Below are positions 1 to 5,850 of a stretch of DNA of 6,369 bases, in pieces (position 1 is the first letter of the stretch; each line of letters begins with the position of its first letter). The notes beneath the pieces were generated by a model. That model was given only the letters and a program-made list of their open reading frames with translations, made no database searches and was not told where the DNA came from. Origin of the DNA: Acidobacteriota bacterium (GTDB taxonomy: Bacteria; Acidobacteriota; Vicinamibacteria; Vicinamibacterales; CAVVIG01); the NCBI GenBank assembly GCA_003222455.1, contig QHWF01000366.1, positions 1 to 6,369 on the forward strand, read 5' to 3'. A program made the position numbers and the translations under genes.

Positions 1-363
1 CAGCAGAAAATCGGGATTGCGTTCGACATCGCTCGTCACGTCGATCACACAAGCAGGGCCGACAAACCGCCGGGCCGGAATCGTGTCGCAGCTGTTCTCG
101 CCGAGGTCCCTGCCCGTGACCCAGTGGATTGGCGCGTCGAAATGCGTGCCGGTGTGTTCGCCGAACCTGAGCGTGTTCCAGTACCAGGCCGGCCCCTTGT
201 CGTCGTATCGCGAGATCACGTCGATCGATACACCGGGCGACGCCGCGAAGATTGGCGGCAGGCCGATGATCGGCGTCCGCGGTCCGAGCGGCTGCGTGAG
301 GTCGACGATCCGCAATCGGCCGGCCTGCAGGTCGTCAACGAGTTGCGCGAGCGTGGATGCCAC
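1..363 (-). CDS. Cyclase family protein (kynurenine formamidase-like metal hydrolase), C-terminus cut by window edge
   Basis: The 121 residues visible belong to the cyclase/kynurenine formamidase (KynB-like) superfamily, whose members hydrolyse amide, lactone or related bonds using a divalent metal. The diagnostic motif H-x-G-T-H-x-D-x-P-x-H is complete at residues 70-80 (HTGTHFDAPIH). It is preceded by the family's 'IVDLTQPLGPRTP' opening strand near residues 19-31. No signal peptide is visible, so the enzyme is probably cytoplasmic. The start is GTG at 363: an in-frame TGA lies only two codons upstream (367-369), and an AGAGGT ribosome binding site sits about nine bases before the GTG. The start overlaps the 3' end of the preceding ORF by 29 bp, suggesting translational coupling. 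The substrate cannot be told from the sequence. The family is clear; the C-terminal half lies outside the window. Confidence 0.88.
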   Translation of the reverse strand, partial: MASTLAQLVDDLQAGRLRIVDLTQPLGPRTPIIGLPPIFAASPGVSIDVISRYDDKGPAWYWNTLRFGEHTGTHFDAPIHWVTGRDLGENSCDTIPARRFVGPACVIDVTSDVERNPDFLL

Positions 364-565
364 GGGTCAGATACCTCTGAAATTCGAACCGGTTCTCGAG
401 CAGCGAGCGATCGGTGACGTATCGCGGCGGGCCAACGACTTCGACCTTCCCGACAAGCGTTGTCAACCCGGCAGCGCGAAGAGCTTCATCGAATGCGCGG
501 GTGAACTCGTCCACTGTCCGCGCCTCGTATACGAGTTGAGAGTTCACGACAGAGATTGGAGACAT
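335..565 (-). CDS. C-terminal fragment of a TPP-dependent enzyme (sulfopyruvate decarboxylase/acetolactate synthase-like), probably a truncated gene
   Basis: This 76-residue ORF starts at ATG 565 with a TAA two codons upstream and no convincing ribosome binding site. It overlaps the following cyclase gene by 29 bp. Residues from about 16 onward ('RTVDEFTRAFDEALRAAG', then 'TTLVGKVEVVGPP', then 'LLENRFEFQRYL') resemble the last segment of TPP-binding decarboxylase subunits, where a 'T-x-x-E-F-x-x-A-F/L' helix precedes the final 'L-V-x-K-V-E' strand. A whole enzyme or beta subunit would be well over twice as long, and the TPP-binding G-D-G...N motif is absent. Upstream lies only the C-rich repeat, with no homologous extension in any frame on this strand. 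I infer a 5'-truncated remnant, though a small free-standing protein cannot be excluded. The family assignment rests on recall of C-terminal motifs and is moderate. Confidence 0.45.
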   Translation of the reverse strand: MSPISVVNSQLVYEARTVDEFTRAFDEALRAAGLTTLVGKVEVVGPPRYVTDRSLLENRFEFQRYLTRGIHARATR

Positions 566-589
566 TGATTAAGCTAACCGCAGTGCCTG

Positions 590-730
590 GCCCGACTCAC
601 CCGACCAACCTGACCCACCCGACCAACCTGACCCACCCGACCGACCCGACCCACCCAACCGACACGACCGACCCGACCCACCCGACTCCCCTGACCTCCC
701 CGACCAATCTGGCCAACCTGCCTGCCGGCC
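590..730. repeat. C-rich short-period tandem repeat at the divergent gene boundary
   Basis: The plus strand is almost free of G runs and is built from variants of 'cccgaccca', 'cccgacc' and 'aacctgacc'. An 18-bp unit 'ccacccgaccaacctgac' appears twice back to back near 598-633, then decays into shorter 5- to 10-bp variants up to about 720. In the permease frame it would translate as repeating 'HPTNLT/HPTDPT'; on the other strand as repeating 'VGRVGQ'. It lies between the truncated TPP-enzyme ORF and the permease. It is probably an intergenic, slippage-prone repeat rather than a protein domain. No promoter boxes are recognisable within it. Confidence 0.75.
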
Positions 731-732
731 GC

Positions 733-1989
733 GTGCGGGAACGGGTCCTCGCGTTTGCGTTTCTGCTCGCCGTAGTGACCTACCTCGATCGCGTCTGCAT
801 TTCCGCTGCGGCGCCGTTCATTATGGACGATCTCCATCTGAGCGTGCTCGAAATGAGCGTCGTGTTCAGCGCGTTCACGCTCGCCTACTCGCTTTTCGAG
901 GTGCCCTCGGGCCGGCTCGGTGATGTCAGGGGTCCGCGTCGGGTTCTCACGCGGATTGTCTTGTGGTGGTCGGCCTTCACGATGTTGACCGGCGCTGCGC
1001 GCGGCCTGAATTCGCTCGTCGCCATTCGATTTCTGTTCGGCGCCGGCGAAGCGGGCGCGTTTCCAAACGTCGCGCGAACCTTTTCGCGGTGGTTCCCGAT
1101 CCGCGAACGCGGCCGCGCGAACGGTATCATGTTTCTCGGCTCACGGATCGGCGGGATGTTGTCGGCGCCGGCCGCGCTGTGGCTCGTCACGCGCTGGGGC
1201 TGGCGCGCGAGCTTCGTCGCCTTCGGCAGCGTTGGCATCGTCTGGGCGATGGCGTGGTACGTCTGGTATCGCGATCGGCCCGACGATCATCCGGCGATGA
1301 CCGAGGACGAGCTCGCGTGGATTCAGCAGGACAGCTACCTGCCGCACCGCCACGACGGCGGCACGCCCTGGCGCGCCCTGCTCGGCAGCCGCAATCTCTA
1401 TGCGATCTGCGCCATGTATTTCGGCTTCGGCTACGGGCTGTATTTCTATTTCACCTGGCTGCCGACGTACCTGATCAAGGTTCTGCACTTCTCGCTGCTC
1501 GGCGGCGGCGTGTTCGCGGCATTGCCCTTTCTGCTGGCCGGCGTCGCCGACGTGGCTGGCGGCTATCTGACGGACCATCTGACGCGGACCCGTGGCCTGC
1601 GGGTCGGGCGATGTCATCTGGGATGTGCCGCGTTTCTGACGTGCGCGGCGCTGGTGTTCGCGTCCACGCTGTCCGTTCCGGCAGTCGCCAAGGCGGTTCT
1701 GCTCGCCATGGCCCTGGCCTCGGCCGATCTCGCGCTTGCCGCGTGCTGGGCGGCGCCGATCGACATCGCGCCCGATCACGCCGGGGTGATGACCGGATTC
1801 ATGAATACGATGGGCAATCTCGGCGGCATGATCGCGCCGCTCGTCGTCGGGTTCGCCGTCCAGCGATGGGAGTCGTGGTCGTTCGCGTTCTACGTGACTG
1901 CCCTCGTGTACGCGTTCGGCGGCATCGCATGGCTGGCGATCGATCCGACGCGTCCGATTGCGCTCGATCGTCCGCCCTTGTCCGGCTGA
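733..1989 (+). CDS. MFS transporter, anion:cation symporter (ACS) family
   Basis: This is an inner-membrane permease of the major facilitator superfamily. Family markers are 'TYLDRVCISAAAPFI' at the end of helix 1 (residues 16-30), the loop 2-3 motif 'GRLGDVRGPRRV' (60-71), 'RFLFGAGEAGAFPNVAR' (99-115, matching the ACS signature R-x3-G-x2-E-A-x3-P), 'RWFPIRERGRANG' (119-131) and 'TWLPTYLI' (241-248). Hydrophobic segments fit 12 helices, with a central hydrophilic loop near residues 180-220. ACS members import organic anions such as hexuronates, glucarate, tartrate or phthalate by H+ symport; the substrate here is unknown. I chose GTG 733, giving 418 residues, because the family normally begins 5-20 residues before helix 1. 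The same frame stays open back to TTG 556, which would add 59 low-complexity repeat residues. Neither start has a good Shine-Dalgarno. The stop codon lies inside a REP-like repeat. Confidence 0.88.
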   Translation: MRERVLAFAFLLAVVTYLDRVCISAAAPFIMDDLHLSVLEMSVVFSAFTLAYSLFEVPSGRLGDVRGPRRVLTRIVLWWSAFTMLTGAARGLNSLVAIRFLFGAGEAGAFPNVARTFSRWFPIRERGRANGIMFLGSRIGGMLSAPAALWLVTRWGWRASFVAFGSVGIVWAMAWYVWYRDRPDDHPAMTEDELAWIQQDSYLPHRHDGGTPWRALLGSRNLYAICAMYFGFGYGLYFYFTWLPTYLIKVLHFSLLGGGVFAALPFLLAGVADVAGGYLTDHLTRTRGLRVGRCHLGCAAFLTCAALVFASTLSVPAVAKAVLLAMALASADLALAACWAAPIDIAPDHAGVMTGFMNTMGNLGGMIAPLVVGFAVQRWESWSFAFYVTALVYAFGGIAWLAIDPTRPIALDRPPLSG

Positions 1990-2083
1990 AGCCGGACACT
2001 ACCGGCATTTTTCGCGGGCACTACCGCCATTTTCGCGATCTTGCATCCCGCCAGGCATCGGTAGTGTCCGGCTTCAGCCGGAC
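1980..2083. repeat. Inverted pair of 24-bp REP-like palindromic units; likely bidirectional terminator
   Basis: Two perfect inverse copies of a 24-bp unit occupy 1980-2003 and 2060-2083, separated by 56 bp. Each unit contains its own palindrome, with arms gtccggct/agccggac around 'ga', followed by 'actacc'. The spacer carries a further direct duplication: 1997-2017 'cactaccggcattttt...' is repeated, with small changes, at 2019-2038. Translated on either strand the units read 'RLKPDTT' or 'SG-stop', a recurrent repeat signature that I associate with Vicinamibacteria. The pair sits between two convergent genes and could fold into one long hairpin, so a role in terminating both transcripts is likely but inferred. 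There is no clear U-tract. Confidence 0.85.
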
Positions 2084-2890
2084 CTGACGATTCGGGACAA
2101 TCGCCATCGCGCGCAGCGGCGCCCCCGTTCCCCCTTTGATCTTCATCGGCAACGCGACGATGAATGCACCGCGAGGCGGCAGGCGATCGAGGCTGGCCAG
2201 GTTCTCGAACGCCGGCACGTCGCGCTCGTACAGAATGCGATGTGTTTCGTACATCGTCGACTGTCCGTAGTCGATGCTCGCCGTGTCGAGGCCGACCGCT
2301 TTCACGCGCCTGGTCTCGGCCAGCCATTTCGCGGCATCGGGATGGAGCCCGGGAAAATGCAGTTTCGCGACCGCGGCTTCGCCTCGTTCGGCCGTTCCGA
2401 GGTAGCGCGCCGCGTCGGGCCAGAACCGCGAATAGCCGGTGCGGATCAGGACGATCGAAGCCGCCGGCAGCTCGCCGTTCGTGCGTTCCCACGCCGTAAA
2501 GTCATCGATCGTCACGCGATAATCGGGTTGACTGGCCGACGCGCCGGTGACGTCGACGACCATGGCTTCGCCAACGAGCTGATCGAGGGGAATCTGCTCG
2601 ACCGAGCGATGGCCCTTCGCGAAATGAACGGGCGCATCGATATGCGTGCCGCCGTGCTCCGAAGTCGCGAAATTGTTCGCCGCATAGTAGTAGCCCAGCG
2701 GCGTGACACCATCCGCCACCTTCTCGAGCCTGAACGTTTCGGCCGTCGGCCAGAATACGGTCTCGGCGCTGTACTCGTGTGAGAGATCGACCAGCGTGCC
2801 CGTGGGCCAGCGTTGATCGCCCGGCGCCGGCACGCGCGTGCATGCCGACCCGGCAACCGTCAGGAGGACGACCCAACCGCGGACTTTCAT
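2021..2890 (-). CDS. Cyclase family lipoprotein (secreted kynurenine formamidase-like metal hydrolase)
   Basis: This 289-residue member of the cyclase/kynurenine formamidase superfamily is predicted to be exported. The N-terminus (MKVRGWVVLLTVAGSAC) is a short lipoprotein-type signal with Cys17 as the likely lipidated residue, though Gly at -3 is a weak lipobox. The metal motif is intact at residues 79-89 (HGGTHIDAPVH). Later family landmarks are 'FPGLHPDAAKWL' (179-190), 'GLDTASIDYG' (200-209) and 'GGTGAPLR' (253-260). The natural domain appears to end near residue 268 (AIVPNR). The last 20 residues, including 'VRLKPDTT' (270-277), are encoded by the REP-like repeat and its spacer. The ATG start has an AGG seven bases upstream and is fixed by the signal peptide. 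It is not closely similar to the cyclase at the left edge. The substrate is unknown. Confidence 0.88.
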   Translation of the reverse strand: MKVRGWVVLLTVAGSACTRVPAPGDQRWPTGTLVDLSHEYSAETVFWPTAETFRLEKVADGVTPLGYYYAANNFATSEHGGTHIDAPVHFAKGHRSVEQIPLDQLVGEAMVVDVTGASASQPDYRVTIDDFTAWERTNGELPAASIVLIRTGYSRFWPDAARYLGTAERGEAAVAKLHFPGLHPDAAKWLAETRRVKAVGLDTASIDYGQSTMYETHRILYERDVPAFENLASLDRLPPRGAFIVALPMKIKGGTGAPLRAMAIVPNRQVRLKPDTTDAWRDARSRKWR

Positions 2891-3094
2891 GCAACCGCCT
2901 ACTTTCCTGCGCTGACCAGGTCTTCGCGCCCCGGCACGTGCGCAGAGAGAAACACCTGAATGGCGGCGTACAAGCGCTGCCGCTCCAGAGAGAGGAGACC
3001 GGCGGCGATTATAGCGTCCGGAGGTGGGACCGGCCGATTCCGGATTCGGACGGCTGTCATGGGCCTCGCTGTGAAATCCAGCCGGCTAGAGAAA
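2891..3094. other. Intergenic region upstream of the lipoprotein cyclase gene
   Basis: This 204-bp gap separates two minus-strand genes. It holds a TATAAT box and a leader of about 110 bases before the cyclase ATG. Within that leader, minus-strand positions 2973-2899 could encode a 24-residue peptide from a TTG preceded by GGAG, ending just before the cyclase start. Its sequence looks more protein-like than the shadow frames, but I do not recognise it. No clear intrinsic terminator follows the amidase stop. Confidence 0.4.
3008..3013 (-). promoter_or_regulatory. Possible -10 box (TATAAT) for the lipoprotein cyclase gene
   Basis: A perfect TATAAT hexamer reads on the minus strand in otherwise very GC-rich DNA, 117 bases upstream of the cyclase ATG. 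No good -35 match is present 16-18 bases upstream, where the sequence is GC-rich. The assignment rests on the hexamer and its intergenic position only. Confidence 0.35.
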
Positions 3095-4945
3095 TCAAGG
3101 TGCTGAAGGCGGCGGCATCCGGCGTTTTGTCGCTTGTTCGAAGGCGTACGCGAGCTCGATGAGACGCGGCTCGGCGCACGACATCGCCGTGAAGCTGACG
3201 CCGTACGGCGCCGGTCGCGCATTGAACCCGGCGGGAAACGGTGGCGTCGCCGCGTTGGGCACGAAGCCGAACGGGACGATGACGGTGGGATAGCCGGGCT
3301 TGGCCGCGATCGCGGCGCCACTCGCGGCCGGAAAAAGGATGGCGTCGAGCCGCTCTGCTTTCATCACTTCGTCGATGCCGTGTGTGCCGCCAATCTTGAT
3401 GTCTTTCGCGCGATCGATTTCATATCGCGCGCGGTCGCCCTCGACGTCCATCTCGTCTGAGATATCGAGGTTCGATTGACCGTACTTGATCGCGCCTGCC
3501 TTCTGGTGCGCCACGTTCCATTCGCGCAGCGCGGTCAACGACACCACCGGCGCCGATCCGAGCGAGGCCAGCCACTTGTTGAAGTCCCGTTTCATGCCGT
3601 ACTTCAGCACCACCGAACAGTCCGCATCTTTGCCCTTGGCGTTGTCCGCACCCGAGCACATGCCCCACGTCATGAAATTGTTCTTCGTGTCCCTGTCGAC
3701 GATGCTCGGGATGTCTGCGGGATCGACGATCACCGCGCCCTCCTTCCTGAGCACCGCCATCGCGTCGTCCATCACTTTTTTCTGATCGTCGTTGAGCCCG
3801 CCACGTCCTTCGAGGGCCTCTGGACGGCCTGAGCCTGTCGCCCCTCGACCCTGCTCGGGACGACCCTGAGCTTGTCGAAGGCTCGAACGCTGCGCGGTCG
3901 ATCCGCCCGGGGTCCCCAACGCGGCTGCCGCACTGGGGGCCCCGCCCGGTGGCGTGACGCGGTCGTAGAAAAACGCTCGCGGGATGCCGATGCGCGCACC
4001 TTTGAGACCGTTGCGGTTCAGGAACTTCGTGTAGTCGCGACCGGGCGGCGGCGTACAGGTCCGAGTCGCCGCATCGTTGGGATCCGGCGATGCGCTCTCG
4101 AGCGCGCCGAGCATGATCGCGACATCGCTCACGCTTTTCGCCATCGGGCCGGCGGTGTCCTGATCGGCAGTGATCGGAATGACGCCGTACCGGCTGATCC
4201 GGCCGACGGTGGGCTTGATGGCCGCCAGCATGTTCTGGTTTGACGGGCTCAAGATCGATCCCGAGGTTTCGCTGCCGACGTTGCCGGCCCAGAAGTTGGC
4301 GGCGGTGCCGATGCCCGAGCTCGAGCCCCCGGTCCCGAGCACGGGTCGGCCATCGAAGGTCGCATCGCGCGGATCCTTGCGCGGATCGTACGGGTTGTAT
4401 CCGAATCCGCCGACAGCGTTGTAATTGCCCGGCATCGGCGTGGGCCCGCCGGCCACCCAGTTGGCCAGCTCGGTCAACCCGGTCTTCGCGATGATGATCG
4501 CGCCGGCGTCGCGCAGGTTCTTCGTCAACGTCGCTTCATAGGGCGGCACGAAGCCTTCGAACGCCAGCGCGCCACCCGTGGTCGGCATGTCGGTCGTGTG
4601 GATGTTGTCTTTCAGCGCAATCGGGATCCCGTGCAGCGGTCCGCGCGTCCTGCCGGACGCGCGATCCCGATCGCGCGCGTCCGCTTCCTCGAGGGCATGG
4701 GGATTGACCGTGAGTGCGGCATGCAGCTTGTCCTCGTACGTCGCGATGCGCGTCAGGTACTGTTGCACGAGCTCGTGGGACGTGACGCGACCCTGCTCCA
4801 TTGCCGCGCGCATTTCGGGAATTGTGGCTTCGACCACGGTGAACGGCTGGCGCGCGCCCGGAGCGGCGCCGCGTTTCGCCTGCGCGGACATCATCACCAC
4901 GGCAAGAACCGAAACGGCGACAGCGGCAATCACGCGCTTCTTCAT
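3095..4945 (-). CDS. Secreted amidase, amidase-signature family (Ser-cisSer-Lys hydrolase)
   Basis: This 616-residue amidase-signature enzyme hydrolyses carboxamide bonds. An N-terminal Sec signal (MKKRVIAAVAVSVLAVVMMS, cleavage likely after AQA at 21-23) sends it out of the cytoplasm. The catalytic set is visible: Lys112 in 'GIPIALKDNIHTTDMPTTGG', the Gly/Ser loop 'GTGGSSSGIG' (204-213) carrying the cis-Ser, and the nucleophile Ser230 in 'GSETSGSILSPSN'. The gap between the loop and Ser230 is two residues shorter than in GatA-type enzymes. Residues 335-384 form a Gly/Ala/Arg/Gln-rich insertion, of which 354-380 are encoded by a dispersed repeat. Flanking sequence ('IPRAFFYDRVTPPGG' before, 'GGLNDDQKKVMDDAMAVLRKEGAVIVDP' after) is normal for the family, so the frame is preserved. 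The ATG is supported by the signal peptide, but no Shine-Dalgarno precedes it. It is not a GatA subunit, given the export signal and absence of gatB/C. The substrate is unknown. Confidence 0.92.
   Translation of the reverse strand: MKKRVIAAVAVSVLAVVMMSAQAKRGAAPGARQPFTVVEATIPEMRAAMEQGRVTSHELVQQYLTRIATYEDKLHAALTVNPHALEEADARDRDRASGRTRGPLHGIPIALKDNIHTTDMPTTGGALAFEGFVPPYEATLTKNLRDAGAIIIAKTGLTELANWVAGGPTPMPGNYNAVGGFGYNPYDPRKDPRDATFDGRPVLGTGGSSSGIGTAANFWAGNVGSETSGSILSPSNQNMLAAIKPTVGRISRYGVIPITADQDTAGPMAKSVSDVAIMLGALESASPDPNDAATRTCTPPPGRDYTKFLNRNGLKGARIGIPRAFFYDRVTPPGGAPSAAAALGTPGGSTAQRSSLRQAQGRPEQGRGATGSGRPEALEGRGGLNDDQKKVMDDAMAVLRKEGAVIVDPADIPSIVDRDTKNNFMTWGMCSGADNAKGKDADCSVVLKYGMKRDFNKWLASLGSAPVVSLTALREWNVAHQKAGAIKYGQSNLDISDEMDVEGDRARYEIDRAKDIKIGGTHGIDEVMKAERLDAILFPAASGAAIAAKPGYPTVIVPFGFVPNAATPPFPAGFNARPAPYGVSFTAMSCAEPRLIELAYAFEQATKRRMPPPSAP
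3806..3886. repeat. Dispersed palindromic-type repeat inserted in frame within the amidase gene
   Basis: About 80 bp unlike the surrounding gene. The unit contains two related direct motifs, 'cctgagcctgtcg' (3828-3840) and 'ccctgagcttgtcgaagg' (3864-3881), with 'ccttcgag' and 'cgaaggctcga' as inverted outer ends. The core 'ccttcgacaagctcaggg' (complement of 3864-3881) is a repeat I recognise from intergenic regions of many environmental bacterial genomes. Here it is translated as 'SLRQAQGRPEQGRGATGSGR' followed by 'PEALEG' (amidase residues 355-380). Its length is a multiple of three, so the reading frame is kept. Confidence 0.75.
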
Positions 4946-5176
4946 GGCTGCGGATTATACCGTCGCGGCAACGACACAGAAGAACGCCGGCACAGGGACG
5001 ACAATCCGGAAGAACGCCAGCCAAGCCAGGCCGATCAACGCAGAACTCGCGGAACCCGCAGAGAAAACCGGCTGTGTTCTGCGAGTTCAACGGTTTCTGC
5101 GTTGAATGTCTTACCGTGTGGCGGCGTCGGTTGGTCGCACACGACCCAAAGCGCTGTCTTCGCGGCGGGCTCGTGC
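4946..5176. repeat. Intergenic region with an imperfect palindromic repeat ('NAELAEPAEK' type)
   Basis: This non-coding gap lies between the methyltransferase and amidase genes. At its centre, 5035-5105 is an imperfect inverted repeat: outer arms tcaacgcagaa (5035-5045) and ttctgcgttga (5095-5105) match perfectly, and inner arms gaactcgc (5043-5050) and gcgagttc (5081-5088) also match. Its plus-strand translation, 'NAELAEPAEKTG', is a recognisable dispersed-repeat signature. A short direct repeat 'gaagaacgcc' occurs near 4980 and 5010. The structure could act as a terminator for the methyltransferase transcript, but no T-run follows. Confidence 0.65.
4954..4959 (-). promoter_or_regulatory. 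Possible -10 box (TATAAT) immediately upstream of the amidase start
   Basis: A perfect minus-strand TATAAT ends eight bases before the amidase ATG. Transcription starting about seven bases downstream would give a transcript with almost no leader, which agrees with the lack of a Shine-Dalgarno there. The -35 region is poor (TTCTGT at 16 bp spacing at best). This is a motif-only call. Confidence 0.4.
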
Positions 5177-5846
5177 TCAGGGTTTTCTGGCGATGACGGC
5201 CACGTCGCCGGAGCGCTCGCTCGATCTCGTGTCGGCCGTAGATTCGCACACGGTGGGTTTCTCGCGTCCGGCGCCAGCGATTGCCGATCAGCCGCGTCGC
5301 GGTCAGTCGGCGCGTCAGAATCCTTCCCGACGCACTCAGATCGGCGCGTGCGACCAGTGACCAGCCGGCGTCTTCGACCGTCCTGGCCGCATAGGTTCGT
5401 CGCTCGGCCGACTCGATGAAATCGAAGACGAACAGGCCGCCCGGTTCGAGTGCGGCATGGACGCGGCGGAAGAACGTGCCAACCCCTTTCGGCACGTACG
5501 TGATGATCTCCCCGACCGCGAGTACAGCGCGGCACGCGGGAAGATTCGCGCGTGTGAGCGACGCGACACGAAGCCGCGCCGCAGGCGCACGGACGCGGGC
5601 AAGCCGAATCATCGCCGCGGATTGATCGAATCCGTACACGTCGTATCCGGCGTCGAGCAGATGCCGCGCAAGGATACCGCTTCCGCAGCCGACGTCCACG
5701 ATGCGCCCGCGCCTGATGCCGTGAGCTCGCAGGATGCGAACGACCTCCGGCGCAGCGCGTCTGGCGAAGCCGCCGAAGCCGGCGTCATGGATGTAGGCAA
5801 GGTCGGTCGAATACAGCCGTTCGGTCCGACTCCGGCGTGTCGTCAC
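5177..5846 (-). CDS. Class I SAM-dependent methyltransferase, C-terminus apparently frameshifted
   Basis: This is a Rossmann-fold methyltransferase acting on an unknown substrate. Counting from GTG 5846, 'GRIVDVGCGSGILARHLL' (47-64) is motif I, binding S-adenosylmethionine. The acidic Asp of 'YGFDQSAAMIRLAR' (71-84) follows, then 'AVLAVGEIITYV' (107-118) and 'ALEPGGLFVFDF' (132-143). The upstream 'DLAYIHDAGFGGFARRAAP' is typical of the family's N-terminus. GTG 5846 is preferred because GAGG lies six bases upstream; GTG 5867 in the same frame falls inside the tandem array. After about residue 212 the frame runs on without a stop to 4536, 410 bp into the amidase gene. The expected ending 'GDVAVIARKP-stop' instead lies in another frame at 5177-5209, so I end the gene there and infer an out-of-frame deletion of roughly 20 codons. 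The methyltransferase core itself looks complete. The gene may be functional with an altered tail, or decaying. Confidence 0.72.
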
Positions 5847-5850
5847 ACGG

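Noticed and set aside
17..568. 183-residue plus-strand open frame at the left end
   Set aside because: It is antisense to the cyclase-family gene, which carries the intact HTGTHFDAPIH motif on the minus strand.
1141..1779. 212-residue minus-strand open frame
   Set aside because: It is antisense to the permease, with composition typical of a GC-rich shadow frame and no domain.
1980..2083. Insertion-sequence ends or an attachment site
   Set aside because: The inverted pair encloses only 56 bp with no transposase, and no target-site duplication was seen; a REP-type doublet explains it better.
963..2087. 374-residue plus-strand open frame inside and beyond the permease
   Set aside because: It is arginine-rich, has no recognisable domain and is fully overlapped by a permease with clear family motifs.
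1958..2782. 274-residue plus-strand open frame
   Set aside because: It is antisense to the lipoprotein hydrolase, whose signal peptide and metal motif are unmistakable.
3095..4945. GatA subunit of the Glu-tRNA amidotransferase
   Set aside because: It has a Sec signal peptide, a shorter loop before the nucleophile Ser and no gatB or gatC neighbours; it is better called a secreted amidase-signature enzyme.
4536..5176. C-terminal extension of the methyltransferase in its main frame
   Set aside because: This part is Arg/Cys-rich, passes through a dispersed repeat and overlaps the well-supported amidase signal peptide and N-terminus in another frame, so it is a read-through shadow.
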